From: Formosimonas limnophila
GTDB taxonomy: Bacteria; Pseudomonadota; Gammaproteobacteria; Burkholderiales; Burkholderiaceae
Direction of reading: 5' to 3'
Assembly: GCF_014652675.1 (NCBI RefSeq)
Contig: NZ_BMZG01000003.1
Span: 1-64,000 of the forward strand
DNA length: 64,000 bases
Both the position numbers and the translations under genes were made by a program. Of this stretch, positions 1 to 9,221 are shown one piece after another. The notes beneath the pieces are model-generated. The model had not been told where the DNA came from. It made no database searches and worked only from the letters and a program-made list of their open reading frames with translations. Positions within the stretch are counted from its first letter, which is position 1; every line of letters begins with the position of its first letter.

Positions 1-127
1 ACAACTTGTTCCGACCGCATTCAGCACTGGGCGGCATACCGCCAGCATTGTTTGCAAAAGCTTTTTTAACACAATATGCCGCTTGAAGTTTCTAACTTAA
101 ACTGAATACACTTGCGGGAGGACGTCA
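1..127 (+). mobile_element. Right end of an IS3-family-like insertion sequence
   Basis: The left edge of the window holds the tail of a transposase reading frame (stop at 84-86) followed by about 40 non-coding bases that end in GGGAGGACGTCA at 116-127. IS3-family elements characteristically finish shortly after orfB with a terminal inverted repeat ending in CA, so I place the element boundary at about 127. The left part lies outside the window. An inverted, imperfect copy of the terminal 16 bases occurs at 3611-3626. The family assignment rests on only 27 residues of transposase and the shape of the terminus. Confidence 0.6.
3..86 (+). CDS. Transposase C-terminus (IS3 OrfB-like, partial)
   Basis: An open frame enters from the left edge and ends with TGA at 84-86. 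Its 27 residues include the stretch FRPHSALGGIPPALFA, which matches the signature at the end of IS3/IS481-type DDE transposases (typically YN..RPHSALG..TPAEFA). Only the tail after the catalytic region is visible, so activity cannot be judged. The frame has no start in the window and must continue to the left. It belongs to the insertion sequence whose right end lies near 127. Confidence 0.6.
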   Translation, partial: NLFRPHSALGGIPPALFAKAFLTQYAA

Positions 128-140
128 GCCAAAACAATAA

Positions 141-278
141 CTCAGATCAGGAAGAAAAACGAGGGTATCGCTCAGTAAAGAATCATTTTTAAAAAACTTG
201 TCTACAGCTCTTAGTGATGCGCGGCGAAAAATATTCGATTCTTTAACAAGCCACGGTTTTTTAGAGCAGCATCAATAG
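141..278 (+). pseudogene. Possible C-terminal gene remnant beside the IS end
   Basis: An open frame of 45 codons without a start codon runs from just after the inferred IS end to TAG at 276-278. The residues (for example LSKESFLKNLSTALSDARR) look like the helical end of a real protein, but I do not recognise the family. The position directly against the IS boundary suggests a gene cut by the insertion. It could also be a chance open frame. The remaining bases up to 382 are AT-rich and hold no other feature I can support. Confidence 0.25.
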
Positions 279-382
279 AAAATCAAGTCGTCACAGTCTA
301 TAATGCAAATTCTGCAACTATTCTTAAGCAGAAAATCTGATTGCCTTATATAATTTTTCAGCCCTAATAACGGATGATTTTT

Positions 383-1312
383 ATGAAAATAGCTGTGATT
401 ATCCCCGCATACAACGAGTCCGTGACGATTCAAGCTGTTTTGCAAGAGTTTTATGACGAACTACCGATGGCCCAACTAGTGGTCATCAACAATAACTCTT
501 CTGATGATACTGCAGAATTGGCTTGCAAAAAAATAGCCGAACTTAATGCTGCAGGGCAAGTAATTACTGAAATTAGACAAGGTAAGGCAATGGCTGTCAG
601 GCGTGCTTTTAAAGAAATTGAGGCAGATGTATATGTGATGGTTGATGCAGACTGTACATATCCAGCACGCCATGTCCATGCATTAATTTCGCCAATTATC
701 AATGGCACGGCAGACATGGTAGTCGGCGATCGTCACTCTGAGGGGCACTACGCTAAAGAGAATAAGCGCTCCTTTCATGGTTTTGGTAATAATCTAGTTA
801 AATTGTTGGTTAATAGATTATTTAATTCGAAACTTAACGATATTATGAGCGGTTATCGTGCTTTTAGTCGGGAGTTTGTTAAAAACTACCCAATTATGGT
901 AGATGGTTTTCAGATTGAAACTGAAGTGACGTTACATGCATTGGATAAGCGTTTTGCAATTTCTGAGGTGAATATTGACTACAAAGATAGACCTGAAGGT
1001 AGCTTTTCTAAATTAAATACTTTTTCTGATGGTTTCCGTGTGCTCGCAACAATTTTTCAAATTTTCCGGCATTATAAACCCTTTGTATTCTTTAGTTTTT
1101 TATCTTTTCTTTTTGTTGTGGCGAGTTTAATGGCTTCTATTCCTGTGTTTGAAGATTGGCTGAAGTATCAGCATATTTATCATGTGCCATTGGCCATTTT
1201 ATCTGCAGGTTTGGGTATAGTAGCAATGCTATTGGTAGGTGTTGGTTTGATATTAGATGCAATTAGTCACCACCAAAAGTTTGATTTTGAGCATAAGCTT
1301 ATCAATGATTAA
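383..1312 (+). CDS. Family 2 glycosyltransferase, polyprenyl-phosphate type (GtrB-like)
   Basis: Probable inner-membrane enzyme that loads a sugar from a nucleotide donor onto a polyprenyl-phosphate carrier. The N-terminus has the GT-A start IAVIIPAYNES, a DAD metal-binding motif near residue 88, and the RPEGSFSKL segment found in DPM1/GtrB-like enzymes. Two hydrophobic helices follow near residues 233-253 and 268-292. I prefer ATG 383 because GGAT lies 7 bases upstream; ATG 374 in the same frame is the alternative. The stop codon overlaps the start of the GtrA-family gene by 8 bases, so the two are translationally linked. The cassette is clearly more AT-rich than the housekeeping genes downstream, which suggests transfer. 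Confidence 0.8.
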   Translation: MKIAVIIPAYNESVTIQAVLQEFYDELPMAQLVVINNNSSDDTAELACKKIAELNAAGQVITEIRQGKAMAVRRAFKEIEADVYVMVDADCTYPARHVHALISPIINGTADMVVGDRHSEGHYAKENKRSFHGFGNNLVKLLVNRLFNSKLNDIMSGYRAFSREFVKNYPIMVDGFQIETEVTLHALDKRFAISEVNIDYKDRPEGSFSKLNTFSDGFRVLATIFQIFRHYKPFVFFSFLSFLFVVASLMASIPVFEDWLKYQHIYHVPLAILSAGLGIVAMLLVGVGLILDAISHHQKFDFEHKLIND

Positions 1313-1727
1313 GTGGCTGTGGAATTCTCAATTTGCTATGTTTGCCTGTGTGGGTGCCGTTGGTTTTGTGGTTGACTACGTCGTCTTTTATTCGCTCTCT
1401 CTTTATGTTTCATATGTTCATGTAGTGCGGATTGTGGCATTTGGTGTGGCTTGTTTAGTGACGTGGTGGCTAAATGCCCGATTTACGTTTAAACAAAACA
1501 ATACGTCAGTTAAAATTGTTACCTTACCTACGTATTTTCTAGCACAGTCTTTGGGCATGTTGATTAACTTTTCGACATTTTCAACACTTTTGTTTCTTAT
1601 AAAAGTAAATGAGACGTCTATTTTTATTTCATTTATTGTCGGTTCACTTGTTGCAATGCTCTTTAATTTTTTCTTTGCCAAACATATTGCGTTTAAAAAA
1701 GTGATTAAAAATGACCACTTATTTTGA
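1305..1727 (+). CDS. GtrA-family membrane protein (putative lipid-linked sugar flippase)
   Basis: A 140-residue protein that is almost entirely four hydrophobic segments, with the GtrA-family pattern FACVGAVGFVVDYVVFY in helix 1 and TWWLNARFTF after helix 2. In gtr operons GtrA is thought to move undecaprenyl-phosphate-linked sugar across the inner membrane. The start is ATG 1305, which overlaps the end of the preceding glycosyltransferase; a longer in-frame start at 1257 would lie inside that gene and is less likely. Pairing with a GtrB-like enzyme and a large GT-C-like protein supports a surface glycosylation role. The specific sugar cannot be inferred. Confidence 0.8.
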   Translation: MIKWLWNSQFAMFACVGAVGFVVDYVVFYSLSLYVSYVHVVRIVAFGVACLVTWWLNARFTFKQNNTSVKIVTLPTYFLAQSLGMLINFSTFSTLLFLIKVNETSIFISFIVGSLVAMLFNFFFAKHIAFKKVIKNDHLF

Positions 1728-1836
1728 GCTTGTTAGCTTTTGACTCTTTCGAACACTACAAATTTACTTTAATCAAACTAACTGTAAATAACGCGGTTAA
1801 ATCTTACACCTAAGGCCATCAACAAATTGGATTGCC

Positions 1837-3606
1837 ATGATAATCAACATAATCAATACAACTATTTTTATCAGTATCAATCTCATTTTTTTGACTATTT
1901 TTTTATTTAGCTGTTATGGGTTGGGAATAATCATTTCAAAAAGAAGTTCTGTTTTATTTGGATTTGATGATATTTTTGCTCGTTGCTTAACAATTTCGTT
2001 AGGGATGGGTATTTTTATTGTGATTTGTCAATTATTAAGCATTTTGGGGTTGTTCAATGTACATTATCTTTTGCTGGTGATTTTTTTTGGATTGCTTATA
2101 TGTGTCTTTTCATCGAAAGATAAGGCGAGTCATTTGTTAGCATCAATTGCAAAGCTCCTTCGTCAATTAAAAAGAGATGGTTTAATATTGAGCATTATCG
2201 TTTTGATGTTCGTACTATTGTTTATTAGCAGCCAATTCCCACCTTATAGATGGGATGAGGTCATGTACCACTTACCACATGCTAAAGAGTGGGCAAAGAC
2301 TGGCTCGCTCACTATTAACCCTTGGATACGCTACCCGTATTTTCCATATAATTTTAACTTATTGTACGCGGCCAGCCTTGTTTTTGACAATGATATTCTG
2401 CCTCATCTCATTCATGCAAGTGCAGCAGGATTAACTATTATCGGCATTTATCGCTTAGGTTTTGCTTTCTTTGATAAATACACCGCACTTTTAGCAACTC
2501 TAATTTTTATATTTTCACTTAATAGACTTTACGCGAATGCTTATGTTGAGCTTGGCTTAACTATGTTCATTTTTTTTGGCTTTGTTTCTGTCTATTTTGG
2601 TTATCGGAAAAACCATATCATACTTATGTATATTGGTGCTTTTTTAATCGGTATTGCAGTAGGAATAAAATATCAAGCCGTGATTTATTTGCCGCTTCTA
2701 GCATTTCTATTTTTTGCATCCAAACTTTACACTAGACCTAAGCAGTTGATTTTTTGTGTACTTTTGTTTTCATTGCCTTGCGCTTATTGGTATGTACGCA
2801 ACTACATTTTGGCAGGCAATCCTATTGAACCCTTAGCAGGATCCATTTTTGGTTATCACTCTTGGAACGCTACAGACATGGAAAATCAAATGGCTGACAT
2901 TAGAAAGGTTACTGGATGGCCTAATGTTGCTTTGTGGCCAGCGTTGTTATTTTTAGTATTCTGCTCTAAACCGTTACAGGTTCCCATTAAAGCCATGAGT
3001 ATATTTTGCATTTATGCCTGTGTAAGCTGGTATTTTACGTCACACTATGCTCGATATTTGATCCCAGCATTCCCTTTTTTGAGTATATTCTCAGCAAACT
3101 CCATATACAGTTTGTTGAAAAACAGCCGTCAACGCTTGAATATCAGGTACCAATTATGGTTAGATAACAAAGCAGAAAAAATAAAACAACTGACATCAGT
3201 TGTTATTTTATTGATGACATTGTTGTATTGTGGTCATCTTTTAAAAAACATACCTGGAACACAACAAGCACGTGATAGTTTTTTAAAAAATCGTATACAT
3301 TCATATGAGATAGGTCTTTTCTTAAAAAAGCATCCTGAATATAGGTCAGTACAAATAGGTTTAGAGTCAGATGTGTATTATTTGCCACGGGGTACACTCG
3401 GAGAAGTATTTGGTCCATATCGCTACCAAGATTTTTTAAAACTCAGTACTCCAGAGCTTTCTAATAAAATAAAAGCATTACATGCAAACTCATTAATTTT
3501 ATCGAACAAAAGAAACAGCCAATCAATTACTTCTCGATCTGATTTTAAAGATTATTTTAAGTTACTTTTAGATACGGGAGATGCTCAGCTGTATTTAGTT
3601 AAATGA
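1837..3606 (+). CDS. Large multi-pass membrane protein, GT-C-type glycosyltransferase candidate
   Basis: A 589-residue protein with roughly ten or more hydrophobic helices. After the third helix comes the loop RWDEVMYHLPHAKEW, an acidic first-loop motif typical of GT-C glycosyltransferases that use lipid-linked sugars. The soluble C-terminal 150 residues would face the periplasm. The gene lies 109 bases after gtrA on the same strand and is strikingly AT-rich. In gtr modules the third gene encodes the serotype-specific transferase, and this protein has the right topology and position, but no sequence-level match to a named GtrC is claimed. Function is inferred from topology, motif and context. 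Confidence 0.6.
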   Translation: MIINIINTTIFISINLIFLTIFLFSCYGLGIIISKRSSVLFGFDDIFARCLTISLGMGIFIVICQLLSILGLFNVHYLLLVIFFGLLICVFSSKDKASHLLASIAKLLRQLKRDGLILSIIVLMFVLLFISSQFPPYRWDEVMYHLPHAKEWAKTGSLTINPWIRYPYFPYNFNLLYAASLVFDNDILPHLIHASAAGLTIIGIYRLGFAFFDKYTALLATLIFIFSLNRLYANAYVELGLTMFIFFGFVSVYFGYRKNHIILMYIGAFLIGIAVGIKYQAVIYLPLLAFLFFASKLYTRPKQLIFCVLLFSLPCAYWYVRNYILAGNPIEPLAGSIFGYHSWNATDMENQMADIRKVTGWPNVALWPALLFLVFCSKPLQVPIKAMSIFCIYACVSWYFTSHYARYLIPAFPFLSIFSANSIYSLLKNSRQRLNIRYQLWLDNKAEKIKQLTSVVILLMTLLYCGHLLKNIPGTQQARDSFLKNRIHSYEIGLFLKKHPEYRSVQIGLESDVYYLPRGTLGEVFGPYRYQDFLKLSTPELSNKIKALHANSLILSNKRNSQSITSRSDFKDYFKLLLDTGDAQLYLVK

Positions 3607-3610
3607 TGTC

Positions 3611-3626
3611 GACGTCCTCATGCAAG
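3611..3626 (-). repeat. Inverted copy of the IS terminus
   Basis: GACGTCCTCATGCAAG matches the reverse complement of 111-126 (the right end of the IS at the window start) at 14 of 16 positions. It lies five bases after the stop of the GT-C-like gene, so the AT-rich three-gene cassette sits between two oppositely oriented IS-end sequences. It may be a decayed left end of a second copy. The rest of 3627-3706 shows nothing I can name. Confidence 0.45.
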
Positions 3627-3706
3627 TAGAACGAACTTAGATAATGTGTATTAATCGTACATTGGCTCTTGGGGGGCAGGGGCGGCCTACCAGCTGAAAA
3701 TGTAAT

Positions 3707-4954
3707 ATGAGTCAAACACATACCCTAATCATAGGCGCAGGCGCAGCAGGCATGATGGCTGCTGCTGTTGCTGGGCAGCGCGGCGCGTCAGTTTTGTTGA
3801 TTGACCATTCATCTAAAATCGGTGAAAAAATCCGCATTTCGGGCGGTGGGCGCTGTAATTTCACGAATGTCGCGCTCGATGGTGGTGATGCGTCGAAGTA
3901 TTTTATTTCACAGAATCCGCGTTTTGTGCGGCCTGCGTTGGCGCATTACACGGCCAAAGACTTCGTGCAGTTATTAAAAATGCATCGGGTGACGTTTCAC
4001 GAGAAGCACAAAGGACAGTTGTTTTGCGATGATTCGGCTAATGATGTGATTGACGTGCTGCGTGCCGAGTGTGCGGCGGGCAAGGTTGAGTGGCGTACAA
4101 ATTGCGCGGTGAAAAACATTCGATTGCTTAATGAAGACAGCGGCGCGCGCTTTGAGGTGGACACATCGACGGCGGGTGTGTGGCGTTGTCAGAACCTTAT
4201 CATCGCGACGGGCGGTTTGAGCGTTCCTGCGATTGGCGCGACGGGTTTTGGCTATGAAGTGGCTAGGCAGTTTGGGCATACGGTGACTGAATTATCGCCG
4301 GGGTTGGTGCCTTTGACGTTTGGAAACTGGGCGCAGGACGGCTGGAATGCTTTGGCTGGCGTGGCGTTGCCTGTGCGCGTGAGTGCGGGCGAGGGCAAAA
4401 AAGCCATGGCGTTTGATGAGGATTTTCTGATTAGCCACAAGGGTTTGACAGGGCCTGCGATTTTGCAGATTTCTAATTACTGGCAGCAAGGCGAGTCGAT
4501 TCGTGTGAATTTGTGTCCCGACGTGGATTTAGAAAAAGCTTTACGCCAAGGCAAAGTGGGCAGTCGCATGCAGCTCGATACTGCACTGACGCAGCTCGCC
4601 CCAAATTTACCCAAGCGATTGCTTCAGCACAGCTTCGAGCAAGCAGCGTTCGCGCCGTATGCAAAGCACAAGTGGGCGGATGTCTCGGATAAAGTGTTGC
4701 GTGAATTGGCCGCGAGTTTAAATGCATGGACACTCAAACCGAGCGGCACAGAAGGTTATAAAAAAGCAGAAGTGACGCGCGGTGGCGTCGCAGTCAAAGA
4801 AATCAATAATCAAACTATGGAATCGCGCTTACAAAAAGGTTTGTATTTCATCGGTGAAGTCATGGATGTGACGGGCTGGCTGGGTGGATATAATTTTCAG
4901 TGGGCGTGGGCGTCAGGTATGGCAGCGGGGATGGCGGTATCTGATAAACTTTAG
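3707..4954 (+). CDS. HI0933-family FAD-dependent oxidoreductase (YhiN/BaiN-like)
   Basis: A 415-residue soluble flavoprotein. It begins with the dinucleotide-binding motif IGAGAAGMMAA, followed by the family hallmark ISGGGRCNFTN near residue 45, then ATGGLSVPAIGATGFGY in the middle and GEVMDVTGWLGGYNFQWAW near the C-terminus, which closes the FAD site. These are diagnostic of the HI0933/YhiN family (aminoacetone oxidase-like annotation), whose physiological substrate is poorly defined. The gene stands alone, separated from the cassette on the left. A second, more distant member of the family is encoded at 24063-25286. Confidence 0.85.
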   Translation: MSQTHTLIIGAGAAGMMAAAVAGQRGASVLLIDHSSKIGEKIRISGGGRCNFTNVALDGGDASKYFISQNPRFVRPALAHYTAKDFVQLLKMHRVTFHEKHKGQLFCDDSANDVIDVLRAECAAGKVEWRTNCAVKNIRLLNEDSGARFEVDTSTAGVWRCQNLIIATGGLSVPAIGATGFGYEVARQFGHTVTELSPGLVPLTFGNWAQDGWNALAGVALPVRVSAGEGKKAMAFDEDFLISHKGLTGPAILQISNYWQQGESIRVNLCPDVDLEKALRQGKVGSRMQLDTALTQLAPNLPKRLLQHSFEQAAFAPYAKHKWADVSDKVLRELAASLNAWTLKPSGTEGYKKAEVTRGGVAVKEINNQTMESRLQKGLYFIGEVMDVTGWLGGYNFQWAWASGMAAGMAVSDKL

Positions 4955-5039
4955 CGTTGATTTGTACCATAGTCCTGTAAAATTTGAATCCGCAGCAGCT
5001 AAAATTGCTGCTTAAACTGTCCGTTGAAATGAGGGCTGA

Positions 5040-5133
5040 TCAGAGGCTTGAGAGCATGTTACTCGGTAGTTGCAGCAGCAGAACAAGGAAGAGCAGCATG
5101 CCAATTTTGATGGCTAAACTGGGGGATTTTCAT
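5040..5133 (-). pseudogene. CreD-like inner-membrane protein remnant (N-terminus only)
   Basis: On the minus strand an ATG at 5131-5133 is preceded by GGAG at normal spacing. After four codons and a run of five C's, a one-base shift of frame gives SLAIKIGMLLFLVLLLQLPS, which resembles the cytoplasmic start and first helix of CreD proteins. A TGA at 5040-5042 ends the frame after about 30 codons and no CreD body follows. I read this as a truncated, frameshifted gene remnant. The remaining bases of 4955-5350 contain a small AGCAGC/GCTGCT hairpin near 4992-5010 and the accA promoter region, and nothing else I can support. Confidence 0.35.
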
Positions 5134-5311
5134 GGGTTTCTCCAAGGGTTAAGGGGATTGTGTGGTTTTGGTAGATGATGGATGTGTGCGGTGCATGTGG
5201 GCGTGTGAAGTGTTGGTGAAGCGTGGGGCTTTAAATCTGCTAAAAACGAACGGGCGTGTGGGTAATAGTCTGGTAATGGTTGTTTTAATCATGGCGCATC
5301 TGCCCATCCTT

Positions 5312-5320
5312 TGGTAAAAT
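5312..5320 (+). promoter_or_regulatory. Extended -10 element of accA
   Basis: TGGTAAAAT has the extended -10 layout (TGn followed by a -10 hexamer) and lies 31 bases upstream of the accA start codon. No good -35 hexamer is visible, which is consistent with an extended -10 promoter. It is an assignment by eye. Confidence 0.35.
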
Positions 5321-5350
5321 GCCCGTCTATATGAACCGCAGGAGACAGAT

Positions 5351-6310
5351 GTGCGCATAACATTTTTAGACTTTGAGCAATCCATTGCGGATTTAGAAGG
5401 AAAAATTGAAGAGCTGCGCTTGGTGCAGAGCGACTCAGCCGTCGATATCTCTGAAGAAATCAGCAGATTAAAGAAAAAAAGCGACGAGTTGACCAAAGAT
5501 ATCTATAGTAAACTCTCGTCATGGCAAGTTTCTCAAGTCGCGCGTCACCCGCAGCGACCTTATACACAAGATTACGTGAACGAAATTTTCACCGATTTTC
5601 ATGAGTTGCATGGTGACCGCTCGTATGCGGACGACTTGTCGATTGTCGGTGGCTTGGCGCGTTTTGATGGGCAAGCATGTATGGTGATTGGTCACCAAAA
5701 AGGCCGTGATACCAAAGAGCGTTCACTGCGTAACTTTGGTATGCCGCGTCCTGAGGGCTATCGTAAGGCACTGCGATTGATGAAAGTGGCGGAGAAGTTC
5801 AAGTTGCCTGTGTTTACTTTTGTCGATACGCCCGGTGCATATCCTGGGATTGGTGCTGAGGAGCGTGGTCAGTCTGAAGCGATTGGTCGCAATTTATTTG
5901 AAATGGCTAAGCTCAATGTGCCGATTATCACCACCATCATTGGTGAAGGCGGTTCTGGCGGTGCTTTGGCGATTGCGGTGGCGGACTGCGTGATGATGTT
6001 GCAATACTCAACCTACTCTGTGATTTCGCCCGAAGGTTGTGCCTCGATTTTGTGGAAAAGCGCGGACAAAGCCTCTGAAGCCGCTGAGGCTTTGGGTTTG
6101 ACTGCGCCGCGCATCAAGCAGCTCGGCTTGATTGATAAAATCGTCAGTGAACCGATTGGTGGCGCACACCGCGATCCGAAACACATGGCGCAAATGCTCA
6201 AACGCTCGTTGGCCGACGCATTGATTGAAGCACAAAGCGTGTCGATTAAAGAGTTGCTCGAATTACGCATGAACCGACTCATGGATTATGGCAAATACGC
6301 TGAAAAATAA
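5351..6310 (+). CDS. accA: Acetyl-CoA carboxylase carboxyltransferase subunit alpha
   Basis: AccA pairs with AccD to transfer the carboxyl group from carboxybiotin to acetyl-CoA, making malonyl-CoA for fatty acid synthesis. The 319-residue length equals the E. coli protein. A helical N-terminus ([18 protein letters not shown]) is followed by the crotonase-fold core with [16 protein letters not shown] and [16 protein letters not shown], the oxyanion-forming segments. The start is GTG 5351 with GGAG six bases upstream. An ATG one base earlier is out of frame. The end overlaps the tilS frame by 23 bases, a pairing common in betaproteobacteria. The biotin operon lies about 24 kb away. Confidence 0.97.
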   Translation: MRITFLDFEQSIADLEGKIEELRLVQSDSAVDISEEISRLKKKSDELTKDIYSKLSSWQVSQVARHPQRPYTQDYVNEIFTDFHELHGDRSYADDLSIVGGLARFDGQACMVIGHQKGRDTKERSLRNFGMPRPEGYRKALRLMKVAEKFKLPVFTFVDTPGAYPGIGAEERGQSEAIGRNLFEMAKLNVPIITTIIGEGGSGGALAIAVADCVMMLQYSTYSVISPEGCASILWKSADKASEAAEALGLTAPRIKQLGLIDKIVSEPIGGAHRDPKHMAQMLKRSLADALIEAQSVSIKELLELRMNRLMDYGKYAEK

Positions 6311-7562
6311 TGTCGTTGAAGCAACAGACAAACGCGGTGACTGCGATGGCAGCACCGCGTTTTTACTGCGTGCTGTGGCTGATGTGATGCCTAATGGCGT
6401 TCTGGCGGTGGCGGTCAGTGGTGGTTTGGACTCAATGAGTCTTTTGCATGCCGTCGCCTGTGTGGCGCGTGAACGGAACGTTGGTGTGATGGCTTTTCAT
6501 GTTCATCATGGTTTGCAAAGTGTGGCGGATGAATGGGTGGTTTTGGTGCGAGATACTTGTGCGCAGTTGGGGATTTCGTTCGACTTCCGTTATTTAAACC
6601 CGCGAGAGCGGGCTTCGGCACAAAGTATTGAGGATTGGGCGCGGCGAGGGCGTTATGAGGCATTGGCCGAGATGGCTAAAGTGCATGGCGTGTCGCAGGT
6701 TTGGTTGGCGCAGCACGAAGATGACCAAATCGAAACGTATCTCTTGCAAAAAGCGCGTGGTGCGGGGGTGCGTGGTTTGTCTGCGATGCCTGCATACTTT
6801 GAAAAACACGGGGTGTTGTGGCGACGACCTTGGCTGAACGTGACACGTGCTTGCATCTCGACTTATGCCAGTGAGGCAGGATTCGTCTATGCTCATGACC
6901 CATCAAATGACGATGTGCGTTTTGCACGCAATGCCTTACGTGCGACTTTGCGAGATATGCCCCTCACAGATGAGCAACGATTAAGTATTTTAAATGAGAT
7001 TGCCCATGCCCAAGCGCAGCATGCGCATGAATCAGACTGGGCAATGGTGGTTCTAAAGAGTCAAGCTGTACCACATCGAGCGGAGATTGGCGAGCTGTCT
7101 CGTATGCGTGCATTCGATTCGTTGCGATACACGCCTGAACAAATCGCACTGCTGCTGCGCCAATGGTTTGCACAGTTGGGCTTGTCTATGCCCAGTAAAG
7201 CGTCTTTGAGCGAGCTAATCAAACAACTCACCAATACGAGAGAAGACGTCCAGATGTGCTGGCGGCATCCAGAGGATGTGGGCTTTGCCAAGTTTCAAGG
7301 CCATTGGTTGGCTGCACGGTTGTTGCCAGAAGGGCAATGGTTTTTGACGGACGAATTGGCGCAATGGGTTCAAGCGAACGGCTATGAGTTGCGTACCCGA
7401 ATTGGCGGTGAGCGTGCACGGTTAAGCCTGAGCCGACCGCATAAGTCATTGAAAGACTTGTATCTCATGAGTGGTGTTGCACCGATGTTGCGGACTCAAT
7501 TGCCGCTGATTTATGATGGTGAGCGACTGGTGCATGTGGTGGGGGTTGGCGATGTGAGATAA
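6288..7562 (+). CDS. tilS: tRNA(Ile)-lysidine synthase
   Basis: TilS attaches lysine to C34 of the CAU-anticodon tRNA(Ile), changing it to an AUA decoder; it is essential in most bacteria. The PP-loop motif SGGLDS appears near residue 45, followed by HVHHGL and the [13 protein letters not shown] segment near residue 145. At 424 residues it is close to E. coli TilS, with the C-terminal specificity domain present and weakly conserved. The first in-frame ATG (6288) lies inside the end of accA, so the genes overlap and are probably co-transcribed. A strong terminator begins at the stop codon. Confidence 0.93.
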   Translation: MANTLKNNVVEATDKRGDCDGSTAFLLRAVADVMPNGVLAVAVSGGLDSMSLLHAVACVARERNVGVMAFHVHHGLQSVADEWVVLVRDTCAQLGISFDFRYLNPRERASAQSIEDWARRGRYEALAEMAKVHGVSQVWLAQHEDDQIETYLLQKARGAGVRGLSAMPAYFEKHGVLWRRPWLNVTRACISTYASEAGFVYAHDPSNDDVRFARNALRATLRDMPLTDEQRLSILNEIAHAQAQHAHESDWAMVVLKSQAVPHRAEIGELSRMRAFDSLRYTPEQIALLLRQWFAQLGLSMPSKASLSELIKQLTNTREDVQMCWRHPEDVGFAKFQGHWLAARLLPEGQWFLTDELAQWVQANGYELRTRIGGERARLSLSRPHKSLKDLYLMSGVAPMLRTQLPLIYDGERLVHVVGVGDVR

Positions 7563-7591
7563 AAAATCCCGCTTAAAAAGCGGGATTTTTT
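7561..7591. terminator. Bidirectional intrinsic terminator between tilS and the DEAD-box gene
   Basis: A perfect stem ATCCCGCTT/AAGCGGGAT with a three-base loop is flanked by an A-run on the left and a T-run on the right, so it can stop transcription from both the converging tilS and helicase genes. Confidence 0.9.
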
Positions 7592-7616
7592 ATGTGAACC
7601 TCAGACAGCTTGTAAA

Positions 7617-9221
7617 TCAATAACCGCTGCGTGAACGCTGTGGACGGCTGTTGCCACCGTTACCGCCATTGCTGGTGCGTTGCTGACCATCGTGGCTGCG
7701 TGGACGTTGGCTGCTTGGGCTGCCATCGGTTTTGCGACCATAAAAGCCGCGCTCTGCAGTTGCTGCGCCATTGTGGCTTTCGCGGCGTTGTGGGCGTTCG
7801 TTTTTAGCCCATGCAGGTGCAGCAGCATCCGCGCGGCGTGTTTGACCTGGGAAGCCATCGCGCACCGGACGTGATTCATTGGTGCGTTCGCTGTGGCTGC
7901 GTGGATTGCCGATGCCACTGCGACTGCCGGTATTGCCACCGCCATTGCCGTAGCTGCGTTGTTCGCCACGATAGCCGCCACTTGCATTGGATGGGCCGTA
8001 GCCGCGGCTTGAGCCGTTGCGATTGCCACCACGTGGCTTACTGGCGCGAGCGTAGTCTTCGGGTTTGTTTTGTGGTTCTAAACCTTCGATGACTTTCGGG
8101 ATGAATTTTTGTTTGGTGTAAAACTCGACTTCACGCAAACGGCGACCATCAGAGAACTGAGCAAAGGTAATCGCTGTACCATTGCGACCCGCACGACCTG
8201 TACGACCAATGCGATGCACGTAGTCCTCGGCTTTCATTGGTAAACCGAAGTTGAATACGTGGGTGATCGTCGGAACGTCAATCCCACGAGCCGCAACGTC
8301 AGTGGCCACGAGAATTTTGGTGCGACCTTTGCGCAGGGCATCCAAACGGCGGTTACGCACGTTTTGTGGCATACCACCGTGCAGTGCTGCGGCGAGATAG
8401 CCTTGTTTTTCAAGCTCAGCGGCCAGACGTTCTGCATCGATTTGCGTGTTGGAAAAAATCACCGCTTGGTCGAGCGATTCGTCTTTGAGCCAGTGCGCGA
8501 GCAATTGGTTTTGGTGATGCGAGTTGTCAACCCAGTGCAGATGCTGGGTGATGTTGGTGTGTTTTTCGGTTGCGCTGTCGATGGTAACGCGCTGAGGATT
8601 GCTCATGAGGTCAGCTGCCAAGCGTGTTTCACGTGGGGTGAATGTGGCTGAGAACATGAGGGTTTGTTCGCGGTTGCTGCATTTGCCAGCGATGGCTTGA
8701 ATTTCTTCTGAAAAACCAAAGTCAAGCATGCGATCCGCTTCATCGAGTGTGAGTAATTCAACTTGTGACAAATCAATCGCGCCTGATTGCGCTAAATCGA
8801 GCAAACGACCTGGGGTGGCGACGATGAGTTGTGCGCCATTGATGTTTTTGCGTTGAACGTAGTATGATGCGCCGCCCGTGACCGTGGCAATACGCACACC
8901 TTTAGCGCCTTTAACGAGGTTGATGGCATCGTTGGCGACTTGTTGGGCGAGTTCACGTGTGGGGCACAGAACGAGTGTCCAAGGTGCGGTCGGTGATTGC
9001 TTGATTTGCTCGGCTTTCTTTTGGAAAACGAGTTCGAGCATTGGTAGGAGGAATGCTGCAGTTTTGCCGCTGCCTGTTTGACTACTGACAATCCAGTCGC
9101 CGCCTTCGAGTGCTTTTGGCACGAGTGCTGCTTGGACTGGCGTGGCGTCAGAAAACCCGAGTTGTTCGAGCGCGACTAATAATTGGGGGTTCAACCCCAT
9201 TTTAACGAATGATGTGGTCAT
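7617..9221 (-). CDS. rhlE: DEAD-box ATP-dependent RNA helicase (RhlE-like)
   Basis: RNA helicase of the kind that remodels rRNA precursors and mRNA, often important in the cold. The ordered motifs are visible: Q-motif region near residue 15, SSQTGSGKT (motif I) near 45, TPGRLLDL, DEAD at about 158, SAT at about 192, and HRIGRTGRAGRNG (motif VI) near 340. Residues after about 395 form a Gly/Arg/Asn/Ser-rich low-complexity tail, as in RhlE proteins, likely for RNA binding. The start ATG has AGGTAC at Shine-Dalgarno distance. Upstream lies a long structured leader. The precise paralogue (RhlE versus another DEAD-box subgroup) is less certain than the family. Confidence 0.9.
   Translation of the reverse strand: MTTSFVKMGLNPQLLVALEQLGFSDATPVQAALVPKALEGGDWIVSSQTGSGKTAAFLLPMLELVFQKKAEQIKQSPTAPWTLVLCPTRELAQQVANDAINLVKGAKGVRIATVTGGASYYVQRKNINGAQLIVATPGRLLDLAQSGAIDLSQVELLTLDEADRMLDFGFSEEIQAIAGKCSNREQTLMFSATFTPRETRLAADLMSNPQRVTIDSATEKHTNITQHLHWVDNSHHQNQLLAHWLKDESLDQAVIFSNTQIDAERLAAELEKQGYLAAALHGGMPQNVRNRRLDALRKGRTKILVATDVAARGIDVPTITHVFNFGLPMKAEDYVHRIGRTGRAGRNGTAITFAQFSDGRRLREVEFYTKQKFIPKVIEGLEPQNKPEDYARASKPRGGNRNGSSRGYGPSNASGGYRGEQRSYGNGGGNTGSRSGIGNPRSHSERTNESRPVRDGFPGQTRRADAAAPAWAKNERPQRRESHNGAATAERGFYGRKTDGSPSSQRPRSHDGQQRTSNGGNGGNSRPQRSRSGY

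Noticed and set aside
7601-8032. Long Ala-rich open frame on the minus strand in another frame of the helicase tail
   Set aside because: It is a shadow of the Gly/Arg/Ser-rich repeats of the helicase and has no ribosome site or family resemblance.
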